From contig NC_030854.1 in NCBI RefSeq assembly GCF_000208745.1, forward strand, positions 17,159,312-17,223,311: a stretch of DNA of 64,000 bases. The letters run 5' to 3'. Positions 1-12,030 of this stretch are shown here, piece by piece. Numbering within the stretch: the stretch's first letter is position 1; each line of letters starts with the position of its first letter. The notes beneath the pieces are model-generated. The model saw only the letters and a program-made list of their open reading frames with translations. It searched no databases and had not been told where the DNA came from. This stretch comes from Theobroma cacao (Eukaryota > Streptophyta > Magnoliopsida > Malvales > Malvaceae). Position numbers and translations under genes: made by a program.

Positions 1-1300
1 CATAGACATTCATGGTAAGAGATTTCCATCAATCATCAATCAACACAAAGTAATATCAACATAGAGTATCAATCAAAAGAGATATTTCATTAAATAAAAG
101 ATGTACAAAAGATCATTTGCAATACAATCAAATTTTAACAAAACAATATGTATGCAAATGTAAATGTAGAGGTCATCAAATAAAATTGAAAATTTAGATG
201 TTCTAAAAATCAGAATAAATGTATTCCATATTCTTTATTGGAAAAACCATGTAAATGTACGTATCGTAAACAAGTAATATAATGAAAATAAATTTCGTTC
301 ACATAGAGAATTCTACTTAATCTACTATTGTTCTTGCCAAATACTAAAATTGACACAACCTAATCTTATTCAAAAAACCAAAATTAAAGGTATTGCAAAT
401 TAAAGAAATCTAAAATTAAACTAAAACTAAAAATTAGAACTATAGCAAAAATAACTAGAATCAATAAATCAAATGTCTAGAACAACAATATCCTTTCAAT
501 CTTTCATCTAAATCTTTTTTATTCTCTCTTTACTTACTAAATAGTTGAGTTGTTAACCTAAAGTTCTAATTTATTTGTAAGCCTCTATTGAGTTGCTTTT
601 AAAAATATCTATCTTACCAATTTACTATATGTCTATGCAAATTAAACTTAAAAAAATTTATTAAGACCAGACTCTAATTTTGGCTACATATGACATGTAA
701 GTGTATGTCTACCATACACACGAACCAAATCAATCGTCTCATGCAATTGATATTGAACATTTGCTATTTCGTCCAAGGCTTACTCTAAACTCTCTGCTTT
801 AGTTCTGCTTAGATTTTCAAATCAATCTCATTGGTGATCAGGCAATTAGACACATTAAGAACAAGATTGAAATAAACAACTCAAGCACTATTATAACTAA
901 GAAAGAATATTAAAAACTCAAACTATGCATTGGGTTCAATTGTTATTCTAGATTAAAAGTTTAGTTCAACATAATGTAAGTAAACATCATCCAAAAAAGT
1001 ATAAATGTTTAGAGGTGGGCCTACCTTCTTAGATAAATATTTCACTCCCTATCTAATCGAAGAAGCTTGCCTTACAAATCCTCCTTCGTGCACACAATGA
1101 TCTCTTCACTCTCATTGTTATGGAGCAGCTATTAGAGTCCTCCACAAGGAATTATACGTTCCAAAACCCTTTGGCCTTTGATTATGCCTTAAGAATGAAG
1201 AGCAAAAAAAAAAGAGAAAAGAGTATTTGGTTTTTCTGACTTATAGAACAACTCACGTTCACTCTTGATTGTTTGTAAAAAACTAGTACGTCTATTCACT

Positions 1301-1310
1301 ATTTATAGAT
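1301..1310 (-). promoter_or_regulatory. TATA box of Copia LTR J
   Basis: On the minus strand this reads atctataaat, followed downstream by a transcribed-leader-like stretch. Position and context, between tandem repeats and leader, suggest the LTR promoter. Confidence 0.5.
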
Positions 1311-1340
1311 GTATTAAGGATATAGAGATAGAATATTACT

Positions 1341-1451
1341 TTTAAATTTAAACAAATTAAACTTAAATGTAATTAATCCTTATTTAAATTTAAACAAATT
1401 AAATTTAAATGTAATTAATCCTTATTTAAATTTAAACAAATTAAATTTAGA
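1341..1451. repeat. 42-bp tandem repeat in U3 of LTR J
   Basis: Three copies of an AT-rich 42-bp unit start at 1341, 1383 and 1425; the third decays near 1451. On the minus strand they sit immediately upstream of the TATA box at 1301-1310, where LTR enhancer repeats usually lie. Confidence 0.85.
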
Positions 1452-2507
1452 TATAATGGATAGATAAATGTTATTTAAATTTAAAACAATTTTCTTATAA
1501 TTATTAAATTTAAATTTATATCCTATCTCAAACTTTTCTTTTAATTATTAAATTAGGAAATATCAAAATAATATCCAATATTAATTAATTTAATATTTGT
1601 TAAATATCCACAAATAATTAACGAAGTTGCATGCCATGTGGATGCACCACATTTAAATGCAACATCTCCCACATATACACATTGGCATCCACTTATACCA
1701 TTCTTAATTTAACTCATTCTCCATTTATTGTTATACAGGGAAAATGGAATGTGCGACCAATGAGAAAATAAAGGTATTGGTGAGCAGTGAGATATTAAGT
1801 TACCATTTCACTAACATAGCACTGCTCGAGTTCTCGTCATACCCCAAATCATTTTAATCAAACAAGATTTTGCATCTTTGATCCCTCCTACATGTGAAAA
1901 CCATGCATAATCTCTTTATGTGTCTAAACTCATGGTTATATCTAACAACTACTTTTTATAACCGCTCGAGCAATGAATTATAGACCATGTATGTGAGACG
2001 TATAATGACTCTTCCTTGGATACTCATGTCAATCCATTAAGATCTAGCTGCTTTCCTAGTCATGTTTCGTTAGATCACATCATTTTTGACCCTTGGAAAT
2101 TATGCTAAAGTAGCAACACCAAATCTCAACTTCATATCATAGATCCAAGTCCCAAAGTGTATAAAATTTGGACTACATATGTCACGACCCAAATTCCGGG
2201 CCATGATTGACGCATGGGCCCAATGGACATAACCCACTAAGCCCAAGCAAGCCTATTTACATGATCTGTTCATTACTCCATCAAAATTACTGAAGTCATA
2301 TTTCATAACTTTGAATCAAAATAATACTAAACATTGCCAACTCATAGTGGCATATCAATAAAGTATATATATACATTGTCTATAACATGTATCTAAATAA
2401 TTTACATCAGGGTTGTCTATACATCTAAAAAATAAGACTCGATTTCCAACGAAGATACTCGGGGCAAATGTACAGCTACTGAATGCCGAGACATCTACCA
2501 ATAGTCG

Positions 2508-5266
2508 TGTCAAACCCTATTCTATAAAATAATTACGACGTCATTTACATGCTCAATAGAATGTTTGCATATTTAGGAAGTTCGAGGAATCGTTAAAAGA
2601 CGATACTGCCCCTAATGGTACCATTAAGTCGATTAAGCCTCGAACTAGTTCAAATAGGAATTTTAAGGTGAAATTAAGAGTTTCACTGTTCATGGATGAC
2701 TCAAAATGGTAATTTGGAGTTCGAGGATCAATTTGGAGTCAAACCGAAATTTTCACTATCTAGAGGCAAAATGGTCATTTGCCACTTGGGGACAAAATGG
2801 AAATTTTTAGAAAAGATTTTTTTGGCCCCATTTGACTTATTGGAGTATAATTTGAAGTTTAGAAGTGAAAAATTTTAATTCCGATATAATTTGGAGTATA
2901 AGGGTGAAATGGTAATTTTGCCACCTCGGGGGCAAATCGGTAAATTTTCACCCCCGATACTTGTTAAGACCAAGGGATTTTATTCACCATGGAAATGGAT
3001 AAACATGAGAAATGTGTGGTGGAGAATTAAAGAATTAAAAGTCAAATATTTAAAATTTGAACCAATAAGGAAATGCCATGTGTCATGTTTTTATTATTTT
3101 ATTATTTCTTTATAAAAAGGCAAAAAATCAGCCCATTTCTCCCAAGTGATTAGCCAAACCAGAAGAGAAGAGAAACCAAGGAAGAACAAACCCTAGGTGG
3201 GAAAAATCAAAGAGAAAGTGTTGGAATTCAAGGATTTGATCAAGCAAAGGTAAAATTTCTTTGATTTTGCTAGTGATTTACCTTATCCATGCATTTTAAC
3301 TTAATTTCCATGGTTAAATTACATGTTTTCATGACGAATTCATGGCTAGTCAAAATGGGTATGGAGAGAGAATGATCTTGGATAGGTTTGATTTTTAGGT
3401 ATGTTAGTGTTTTTAGGTGATTAATGATGTGTAACATGAAAACAAGTTAAGAAAACCATTAAAGGTTTGGTGCCTATCAATAGCCGAATTCTCTAAGTGA
3501 ATAATGAGGAAGAATGGGATGTTATTCTAGGTGATTTGATTAAGAAATAATAATTTTTGGTGTAGGAATTAATGAATTATGGAGAGAAAATTAAGTAGGA
3601 AAAATCACGGAGTTAGTGTACCAATGTTGGCCGAAAGTTCCAAGAAGAAAAGTGAAGATAAATTTTGCCTAATTGTGTGTTAATTAGTTGTGCTTGGTGA
3701 ATTGAGGGATTGGAAAAGAAATGGAGCAAGTTGGAGTGAAATTAGACACATTGGCCAATTTATCGGATGAAAAATCGACTTAGGCCAATATCGGGTCTAG
3801 ATAGCTACCCGTGCATTTTTCATTTCATATCATGCATATATATCGAGCCTGAAATAGCTTATGACTGTTAGACACAATTTAATTGGAATATGTGTCATGG
3901 ATTATGGCTAGGTGGTGAGCCATTGGATACGGGTAAAAGACTGTACCCGTAGACTGAAAATAGAAGTATTTCTACTTCTAATACAGTGACTAAACTTATT
4001 ATCGTCTTAATTATCTAGAGTAGTTTTATACAATAGTGTGATTTTATGGAAAATGGGTTTAAATGATAAATTACTGTGTTTTAGGAGAAATTGTGATTTT
4101 ATAAAATGATTTTATAAATTTTTGGAAAATTGAATACTGGTTTTGAAATAGAGTAATTGGAGACTGCTTGCTTGTGTTATAAATTGTGTTTTAAATTATA
4201 TGGCTTATAACAATATGTGAGCATGAATGGCAAAGTCGGTATTTGTATCAAAATTATATATACTATGTATTCAGCCTTGAGAGGCTAGATTGCGATAAAT
4301 TGCCATGTCATGCAAATAAGGATTTTATAAATCAGGTGGTAGATAAAATAAAGATTAGCTACTGCAGTGGCAGGGTTCCGTGGACCAGCCTATTAGAGGG
4401 GCACAGTAAACTCCTTTATATTTTCACCTCAATCGTAGAGGCGCGTAGGGTATCTTCTGAGGTGGGCTTTTTGAGTGCACTTCACGTGGACCACCATGTG
4501 AGAATGAGACTCAGCCAACGCCAAGGCATGGTTAGAATTTCAGATGTAAAGATATTTAATAGCCTTAGTGGTCTCGGTCAGATGCCTAGGCCAAGGCATC
4601 CCCGGGAATGATTTTGGCAGGAGCCAAGTTTTGTGAGATATATAAGCCATGTTGATTAATTGAGTAAACTGAATATTCATGTTATGAAACATATATTGGA
4701 AAAGAGTATTTTAATTCGTCTCTATTTACTCGTCTTTAGATAGTTTAGATGGTGTCTGTTTACTCACTGGGATTATGTAATCATAATCGCACCTCTCTTC
4801 CTATCCATTTTTCAAGCTCAGGACAATTTGTTGATAGTTGATTAAGACGAGAATTAATCTCAGAGTTGCATCCTAGAAAGTAAGGGTTCGTAGCCCTACA
4901 CCTTATTGGTCAGTTGGGGGCCCACGTGTCACTGTAAAGTAATTTTATACTTCAGTTATTTGATTTAAAGTATGTATGAACATATTTATCTTTTACACCA
5001 TATTTTTGGCGCGTTTCGTATTTTTGAAGAAAAATGACGAAAATGCCCCTGTGAGCCAAAAAAAATAAAAATAATATTTTATTGTTTTGATTTGGAAACG
5101 ACTTATGATTTTTTGAAATGTGAGATTTAATAACTGTCGCTCACCGAGGAGATGCGAAAGCTGATGCTAAGTCTTGCGGGGTTTCGATTAGCATTCGAGG
5201 TAATGAGTGCCTATCAAGACGTCGTAGCGGTTGTCACAGGCCCGATGGGAGTTCTGGGTCGTGACA
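2508..5266 (+). mobile_element. Solo LTR D0 (gypsy, D family) nested in LTR C
   Basis: It runs TGTCAAACCC...GGGTCGTGACA, 2,759 bp. The flanks are agtcg (2503-2507) and agtca (5267-5271). Removing the LTR and one copy recreates aatagtcaaatctacg, exactly the sequence at the same place (reverse complement, near 42380) in the uninterrupted related LTR E. That is a direct empty-site proof. It is a diverged relative of the LTRs of element D, sharing blocks such as the gaccagcctattagagggg region. The ORFs inside it are chance frames. Confidence 0.93.
3250..4821 (+). other. Putative LTR leader intron in D0
   Basis: A donor-like caaag|gtaaaa at 3250 and an acceptor-like gctcag|gac ending at 4821 sit in blocks conserved with other LTRs in this window. 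A branch-like actcactggg block lies near 4763. Inferred from conservation only. Confidence 0.35.
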
Positions 5267-5818
5267 AGTCAAATCTACGAGGTCATCTCGACCTAATTAC
5301 TGATTGCCTCCTGATCTGAAAACATGAAGTTGAAAACGGTGACTATAAACCTAGTGAGTGAACAAGAAGGGAACAAGAAAACATTAAGGAATGTTTAACG
5401 AAATCATGATGCATTCATTTTTCAAAAGAATGCAATTTGTTTTAGTTCTTATTAAAACCCCTCATGTAAACCCCACATGAGTAAATCACTTTATGAAAAG
5501 GGTCCATGCTCAACAAAGGATTTGGAGAGTGAAAACTTTGATAGCATTCATGCGAATCAGGTCAAATAAATGATGGGTCCTCGCAGCAGCGGAAAGGCTA
5601 CGCTGCAACGAGAATGAATTTTTATTGCAACGACACTTGACTTAAATTATCATCTAACCGAGGGTTTCTTAACTGGCTGAGGGTTTCCCACCAAACCTCC
5701 TCATTTTTAAACTTAATTCATTTATTCCTTAATGTTGGAAGTCCATGCTCAACTATGGTATCAAAGAAATGGAAAATAGGGTAGCAACTGAACCAAATGA
5801 GGAGCAAAACAGAAAGTT

Positions 5819-5985
5819 TTTCGCTGTAGCGAAATTTTTGGTCACAAAACAGAAAGTTTCTCGCTACAGCGAGAAGCTACAGTAACGTTCTCGCTGCAGC
5901 GAGATTTTCGGCCAGCCTTACCCCTCTAACCCGAAAGTTTCTCGTTGCAAGGAGATTCAATCTCACAGCAACGAGAAATAAGGCA
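5819..5985. repeat. Palindrome cluster, CTCGCTGCAGCGAG type
   Basis: Several near-perfect 14-16 bp palindromes occur: ttcgctgtagcgaa (5820), tctcgctacagcgaga (5859), tctcgctgcagcgaga (5889), plus decayed copies near 5600 and 5940-5985. The same motif recurs at the equivalent place in LTR E (41666-42080) and LTR I (about 56385). Confidence 0.8.
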
Positions 5986-6192
5986 CTAGCAAAAATTTCC
6001 CATTCTCTCAAGCAAAGGCCACCTTGTTCACATGACCAACACAACATGAAACTCATATAATTTCCCAAAGTTTAACATGTCAAATTTCACATGCATTTCA
6101 ACCATTTACATATTCATGAACTTTCTACAACACACATATCTATACATGTATATATATATATATATATTCATCATCACGCACACTCTTCCATC

Positions 6193-6355
6193 GTCATCAG
6201 CTCATCTGCTCCCCACTAGCACATCGCTAGGTCATCATCGGCTTATGTGCACTCCCACTCGCACATAGCCGAGTCATCATCGGCTTATGCACACTCCTAC
6301 TTGCACATAGTCAGTCATCATTGGCGTATGTACACTTTTACTCGCACATAGTCAG
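6193..6355. repeat. Minisatellite in LTR C, about 41 bp x 4
   Basis: Units beginning gtcatcat/gtcatcag start at 6193, 6231, 6273 and 6314. The position corresponds to unrelated minisatellites in LTRs E, F, G and H. Confidence 0.85.
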
Positions 6356-7583
6356 GTCCACATCAACATACAAAGAAGCACCCAATGCATATCATGCATA
6401 TTATCATATTGTGATAACACATAAAACATTATATAGCACATTTCTACAGTATAAAATCACTTCACCAAAGGCTTGTTCCCAAGGTACATTTTCAAAGGAA
6501 AACTGGATAAAATCTTTCAAATGTTTGTACAATTGCACTCACATTCCTAAAACAAATTTTGAAATGCAAGTCCACTCACCGGTATTTGTTGAGCCGTTAA
6601 CCAACTCTAACTTCCCTAATGGTCCAATTGGGCTGTGGGACTTCGTTAGAACCTATCATCACATTAGCATCACCAATTTGTCAATTCACATACTTATAAA
6701 GTTCAAAAGCTTTCTCTTAGCTAACTTCCAAATGCCATTTAAATGGCTATCTATTTTCACTACCCTAATCACTCTAAAATAAGTGGATAACCTCAACTAC
6801 AAAAAATTCACAAGTTTACTTACTAATCATTTTCAACACTAAAAATCAACTTTAGTTTACTACTTACCTTGATAGCTTTGTAACCTTGAAATTCTTTCCA
6901 ACAATTCTCAAGCTATTATAGGGGCTTTCTTTCTCTTTCTCTCTCTAAATACCTAACTAGTGAGAGAAAGTATGGAAGTGGGATTTTTCAAGGGTTTTAA
7001 AGTGAGAAAGTGAAATGGCACAAGGGTTCTAGTCAAAAGGGTACAAAGGTATGAAAATTAGAGCTAGAGAGAGAAAGTTATGAAAGTTTCATATCAAGCT
7101 TCCACAGAGGATGGAAGCAACGTGAGATGGAAGAAGAAGAAGGAGAAAAGCTGCTGAAGAATGAAGAAGCTACTAGAAGAACAAGATATTTATAGCCATG
7201 TTTATCCACTTCACTTAAATTATGAAAATGCCCCTCCACAAATTAGCTTGTTCTCTTCCAATCCTTTATGCAATCTTTTACTCTTTTGACACTAGGACAA
7301 AGTCCATAATGGTCTAGAAATGCTTGGGTTCATGAAAACTTATAAAATTTTACCCGAGGTGAAAAATGACCATTTTGCCCTTATTGTGAAATTTATTAGA
7401 ACGTCTAGTTTTCTTCGTGTTTTCATCAGTACACATCATTTATGTGGTCTTATGCCTATTTAGACCTTAAAATATAATAAAAATTTCTTTTGGGAGCTTA
7501 TTAGAGGAAATGACGAAACTACCCCTAGCTTGTGTTATGGCATCTATGCCTAGTTATAAGCCTATAGAGGTTAAGGTCTCACA

Positions 7584-8130
7584 GCATAAGTCTTAGGGCT
7601 CATACAGTGATTAAGTAGGGATCTATTCAATTACTCCCTTCCATCGTTTGACTAATAACACATACAATATGAAATGTACGTTATGGTGGATCTCCCATTT
7701 AGGGTTTGTCACGTCAAAACCACCATACGGAAGTTGGTCCAATCCCTGCAAAAAGATTCACTTGAATCCCCTAAGATTCAAATTCGACTATCACTAGCTC
7801 CATGGAGTATGGATAATCTCCATGTTCAACTCTTATGAGCCTCATCTTAACTCTAAGTCAAGGTGACATTGCTAAGATCCTTGCTCACAACTCATGTGAC
7901 AAGTAGATCACAAAATGATTGGTGCCTTGTGATATTTTAAGTCTCATCCCACACACTACCGCAGCGTTAGGGCAATTATCGCATGTGAGAGGAATAATCC
8001 ATAAAGCCAGGTGACAATAATTACCTTACATATGTGCCCTAATTAATTAACAACATTTGATCAAACAAATCAATACAAACTTAATTTATTAATTGTTCAC
8101 AAAACAATAGTACATGAATATCAAATGGGT
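7584..8130 (-). mobile_element. Copia LTR J, proximal part
   Basis: This is the continuation of the J 3' LTR beyond solo LTR C. It is non-coding and ends close to the RNase H end of the J polyprotein (about 8130). I could not locate the exact LTR start or polypurine tract. Confidence 0.5.
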
Positions 8131-8150
8131 AATAACCCTTAACCCTTAAT

Positions 8151-8640
8151 ATGCTTTTGGAAAACATTTCTATCAATAGGTTTAGTGAATGGGTCTATTA
8201 CCATATCAATTGTGAAAATTTACTTCAACACAACAAGACCTTGTGCAATGATGTGACGAATGCAATGGTAGCGAGTACCAATGTGTTTGGTTTTTCCATG
8301 ACACTTAGGATCTTTTGTCTAAGCTATGGCAGCTGTGTTGTCACAATAAAGAACAACAACTTCACTAAGATGCCTAGTAATGTTCAAGCTTTGCTAGAAT
8401 CTCTTCAACCAAATAGCTTCCTGTACTACAGCACAACATGCTACATACTCTGCTTCCAAACTATATAGAGTAGTATAAAGCTACTTCTTACTACTCAAAG
8501 AGATAGCTTATTTTCCAAGTATAAAAGCATATCGTAAAGTAGACTTTCGATCATCTTTATCACTAACGTGATCAGCATCACTATATCTGACCAATTTTAG
8601 ACTTCCACCTTGATAGCACAAAACCAAATTAGTGATTCCT
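8151..8640 (-). pseudogene. Copia RNase H domain (J)
   Basis: Translating the minus strand across stops shows Copia RNase H landmarks: SLEAEYVA, a following WLK, YCDNTAAIA, KTKHI and DPFTKPI near the C-terminus. In active elements this domain degrades the RNA strand of the RNA-DNA hybrid. At least two in-frame stops interrupt it. Confidence 0.8.
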
Positions 8641-8873
8641 TTAAAATACCATAATATCCTTTTTTATTGTAGCTCAATGGGCAATCCCAGGATTACTTTG
8701 GTACCTACTAACCAGACCAACTGCAAAGCATATGTCCACTCGAGTGCACATCATAGTGTGCATCAAATATTAAACAACACTTGTGTATAGCACGTTCACC
8801 ATTTGTTTCTTTTTTTCTTCAGTTTTAAGACATTGTTCCATGCTGAGATATAGGCCTTTCTCTATTTGAGTGT

Positions 8874-9360
8874 TTATGGGCTTGTAGTTTTGAACACTGA
8901 ATTGTTCTGAACCATTTCAATGTAATTTTCTTGAGACAAACTCAAGAACTTCTTAGAACTATTTCTTGAGATCTTAATCCGAAGGATGTATTCAACTTGT
9001 CCCATGTCCTTCATTTTGAAAGTGGAGGACAACCACTTTTGAGTGGTGACAATTAACTCCATGTCGTTCCCAACTAATAAGATATCATCCACATATAATG
9101 AAAAAATAAAGAACTTATTCCTTAATCTCTTTACATATACGCAATGGTCCTCTTCAATTATCACAAAGCCTACAGAAATGATGGCTTGATGAAAATGAAG
9201 ATACCATTGTCGAGATGATTGTTTCAAGCCATAGATAGAACATTTCAAGCGACACACCTTTTATTCTTTTCTTTTGGCTTGAAAACCAATTAGTTGATTC
9301 ATGTAAATATCTTCATTGATTTCTCCATTGAGAACTACAGTTTTCACATCCATTTAGAAT
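8874..9360 (-). pseudogene. Copia reverse transcriptase domain (J)
   Basis: Motifs in order are MDVKTVVLNGE (about 9353), CSIYGLKQSSRQWY and the catalytic YVDDILL. The YVDD aspartates are retained, but MDVKTAFLNG has become MDVKTVVLNG and a stop precedes the second stretch. The open part 8874-9257 is 127 codons. In active elements it would copy element RNA into DNA. Confidence 0.9.
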
Positions 9361-9985
9361 AATTCCAAATCTAGATGTGCCACTATAACCAGGATAAGGC
9401 GAATTGGTGCAAATCTCACCATAGGAGAAAACATATCTTTAGGGCGAAGTTTCCCATATTTATGAGATGAGTGATGTACATACCCTATTGATCCCCAAGG
9501 ATGTAAGCCTTCCAAATTGGGCTTACTTTCATTCAATAACTCATATGGAGTTGTGGGAACAAATCTTGAGGGCCCACAATTAAGGATGTATGCTACGATC
9601 AAAAAGGCATCCCTCTAAAAACTTATTAAAAGGTTGGTTAGTGCCATAATTGACCTAACCATGTAAGGATGTACGATTAAGAATGTATGATTCCTTCTCT
9701 CTGCAACACCATTTTGTTGCGGAGTTCTAGGTATCGTTAATTGTCAACGTATTTTATTTTCCTCACATAATTTATGAACTAATCAAATAGGTATTTAAGT
9801 TCTCTATTAGTGTGAAAAACCTTAAGTTTTCTTTCTTTATGATTCTCAACCTCTGCCATAAAGTGTTTAAAACAATTCAAAGCTTCAGAACGTTGAGACA
9901 ATAGAAATATGGATCCATATCTTGAGTAATTATCTATGAATGTAATGAAATAGGATGTGCCATTGCATGCCTTCACATTCATAGG
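9361..9985 (-). pseudogene. Copia integrase core and C-terminal part (J)
   Basis: The stretch 9779-9982 has TSYFITFIDNYSRYG, the first half of the DDE core, and 9354-9602 has the integrase C-terminal signature (TPYELLNESKPNL, LHPWGSIGYVH, GKLRPKDMF). Directly after GKLRPKDMF the frame passes into RT N-terminal sequence (VRFAPIRLILVIVAHLDLEL), so the intervening segment normally present was deleted. Confidence 0.85.
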
Positions 9986-9999
9986 CCCACATATGTCCG

Positions 10000-11516
10000 A
10001 ATGGACAAGTTCTAGAATATGGGTGGCCCTTTTAGCCTCCCAAAAGGCTTTTTGCTAGACTTACATGTAAGACATGGCTCACATGTAGGAAGTTTACCTT
10101 TGGAGAGTGAGCTTAATAACTTTTCTCTAGCCAATCTGGACATTCTATTTTGCCCAATATGTCTGAATCTAGTATGTCATTTCACAGAATCATTTATAAC
10201 ATCAGAAGAAGAATTTGAAAAAAAAGCAACAACATTATTAAAATTCAAATCTAACATAAACAAACTGTCTTTAAAATAACCATGACCAAAACACATGTTT
10301 TCAAGAAAATTAGACAAACTATAATTGTCAAAGGTAAAATTAAATCCTAAACCCATCAATGTTGAAACTAAATGTAGATTACATCATATGGATGGAGTAT
10401 GAAGCACATCATGTAGGAGCCATTTTCGCCCATTGTGCATTGTGAGTTGGTAAGTTTCTATTCCTAGGACCTATTCTTGTTTTTCGTTCCCTATCATGAC
10501 AAAGTGTCTACTTATTGGTAAACGATGGTAATCAACATATCCTACATGGTTGTAGGTTATGTGCTTGGTTGCTCCTACATCTATAATCCAACCAAGGAGA
10601 TAATGAGCTATAAACACATGAGAACATACATAAGTTCTAAAGTAGTTTAAAAGACAAACCTTCTTAGGCTCAGTGAACTCTTGAGCAAAATGTCTCTTCT
10701 TAACACAGTTAAAGCATATAAACTTGGACTTATCCTTCTTCCCACCACGCTTGCCTCTTTGGCGCTTGGTGACTCCATCACTTTTGGGCCTTAGATTTCT
10801 AGTCTTTCCCTCCTTTTGTTGCCTCTTTCGTTGAGGAACATACCCTTAACGATTTACAACTTGAGCTATCAGTGCAATGCTGTAGATAGTTTCTCCACGC
10901 TCTGCCTCAAGCTCTAAATGGTGGGAAATGTCATCAAAAGTCTTTATCCCTTCACTGTGTGTTAATACAAGTTTACCATGTCCCTATAAGGACTCAAGGA
11001 ATGACTTGAAGATAGCTAAAAGCTACTGCTCATCTGTGAAATCATAGCCAGCTGCTTTCATCTCTCTTATCATGGTTGACAAGTGTTTAACCATAGTGTG
11101 CTTGTAGTCCATCACATATTGATTAAACCTAAGCGTAAAGGCATGAAGTCTCATAGCTGTGGTTCCACCATACTTGAATTTCAATTGTTCCACCATACTT
11201 GAATTTTAGTTATTCCCACAGCTGTTAGGCAGTTGGGAAGTTCTCAAACTGCCCAATAAGATCATCATGCATGCAACTTAACATGGTAAAACGCACACTA
11301 CGGTCTCTCTTATACCAAGTGTCAAAGGCCTCTTGGTCATGGCGATGCTGGGTAGTGTTTCCAATTGTAGGTGGGTTCATCTCTTTGGTCAGATGATCAA
11401 GCAACTCTTACTTATTAGGAAGATACCGAACCTTTTTATGCTAGATATTATAGTTTTTTCCATCAAGTTTGGCACCTTTAGTCAAATCAGCAATAATTTG
11501 TTTTGTAGCCATATCA
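10000..11516 (-). pseudogene. Copia gag, protease and pre-integrase region (J)
   Basis: From the 5' side: gag start near 11510; a zinc knuckle near 10700 read as CFNCVKKRHFAQEF, where the last Cys of the CX2CX4HX4C pattern is Phe; a protease site near 10580 read as IIDVGATKHI instead of D-S/T-G; and a pre-integrase region (10019-10460) with CHFRFRHIGQNRMSRL-like spacing and CEPCLTCKSSKKPF. Key zinc-binding and catalytic positions are therefore lost. Confidence 0.8.
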
Positions 11517-11914
11517 CTACATCATTGCATAAGTTTTAATTAGGCACATATCTAATTTTCTAATCAATCAAGTTTAGACATATTTAATTTTACCTATATT
11601 ACTAGTTCAAAAATTTCACATACATTAGTAATCATCACCAATAGTATAAGCATCAATTAAAATGTTTAATTTAATTTAACCTTGGATTATGGAAACAACT
11701 CCCACTTACTACATAATATAATGAGTTCTATTAAAGAACCCTATTGATATTTATAGCTGCCCATATCCAAAATAATATTATCCATAAAGTAAGCGTTAAA
11801 TTACATCCCTTTTCAAGGCCTCAATAATTAATATAAACCTAAAACAAATTAAATTATAAGGAACCTACTACATCAATCTACACAAAAATAGGGATGTTGC
11901 AATTGCTTATATAA
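11517..11914. other. AT-rich non-coding stretch
   Basis: I see no coding region or repeat. On the minus strand it would be the leader upstream of the J gag. No LTR end or primer site is recognisable. Confidence 0.4.
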
Positions 11915-12030
11915 TAGAAATGATGGCTGGGATTAATGATCGGGATTGCTTAAATAGGCTTGCTTGGGCTTAGTGGGCTATGCCCATTAGGCGCATACGC
12001 TGGTCATAGCCCGAAATTTGGGTTGTGACA
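11915..12030 (+). mobile_element. Tekay LTR 3'-end fragment
   Basis: It matches the last 115 bp of LTR E, including the taaataggcttgcttgggct block, and ends ggttgtgaca. The upstream part of the LTR is absent. It abuts the truncated Sirevirus gag at 12031. Confidence 0.8.

Larger units (their letters stand above)
1..2179 (-). mobile_element. Copia LTR J, distal part (minus strand)
   Basis: This AT-rich stretch has no coding potential. It reads on the minus strand as the promoter-distal part of a Copia-type LTR: tandem repeats (1341-1451), a TATA box (1301-1310), then a leader. It is contiguous with 7584-8130 once solo LTR C is removed, since the flanks of C carry a near-duplicate 5-bp site (acata at 2175-2179, gcata at 7584-7588). 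The J gag-pol follows at 8130-11516 on the same strand, so this is the 3' LTR. I could not fix its outer end, which may lie outside the window. The Copia assignment rests on the neighbouring polyprotein, not on the LTR sequence. Confidence 0.55.
5316..6867 (-). other. Putative LTR leader intron in LTR C
   Basis: On the minus strand a strong donor caag|gtaagta starts the interval at 6867, and ttttcag ends it at 5316, preceded by a conserved ttcactcact block. The interval (1,552 bp) contains the minisatellite and the palindromes. Inferred from conservation with LTRs E and H. Confidence 0.45.
2180..7583 (-). mobile_element. Tekay-type solo LTR C (interrupted)
   Basis: The plus-strand left end starts TGTCACGACCC and the right end finishes ...CTCACA, so the LTR reads TGTGAG...GTGACA on the minus strand. 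The ends match LTRs of elements E and I (conserved block around gggccatga..gcatgggcccaat). No primer site or polypurine tract adjoins either end, and acata/gcata flank it (4 of 5 bases match), so it is a solo LTR left by LTR-LTR recombination. LTR D0 (2508-5266) is nested in it; without D0 the LTR is about 2.6 kb. It contains a minisatellite (6193-6355), palindromes (5819-5985) and candidate splice sites. Confidence 0.85.
8130..11516 (-). pseudogene. Copia gag-pol, element J
   Basis: Read on the minus strand, the order is gag, protease, integrase, reverse transcriptase, RNase H, which is the Copia order (integrase before RT). The gag start MATKQIIADLTKGAKLDGKN lies at about 11510. All domains are broken by stops and frameshifts; open stretches rarely exceed 130 codons. 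A Copia polyprotein is usually about 1,300-1,500 codons, so about 3.4 kb is short, and part of the integrase-RT junction is missing. The element cannot encode its own transposition. The 5' LTR is not recognisable to the right. Confidence 0.9.

Noticed and set aside
2180..2507. Possible terminal inverted repeats of a DNA transposon (TGTCACGACCC...GGGTCGTGACA)
   Set aside because: Many LTRs here begin and end with these bases. Primer sites, polypurine tracts and 5-bp duplications show they are LTR ends, not DNA-transposon termini.
4243..4611. A 122-codon frame in solo LTR D0
   Set aside because: It lies inside an LTR with homologous LTRs (LTR1-3) that do not keep the frame open.
8151..8468. 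Plus-strand frame of 105 codons
   Set aside because: Antisense of the Copia RNase H domain, whose motifs read on the minus strand.
10019..10279. Plus-strand frame opposite Copia J
   Set aside because: It is the antisense shadow of the minus-strand pre-integrase/integrase region.
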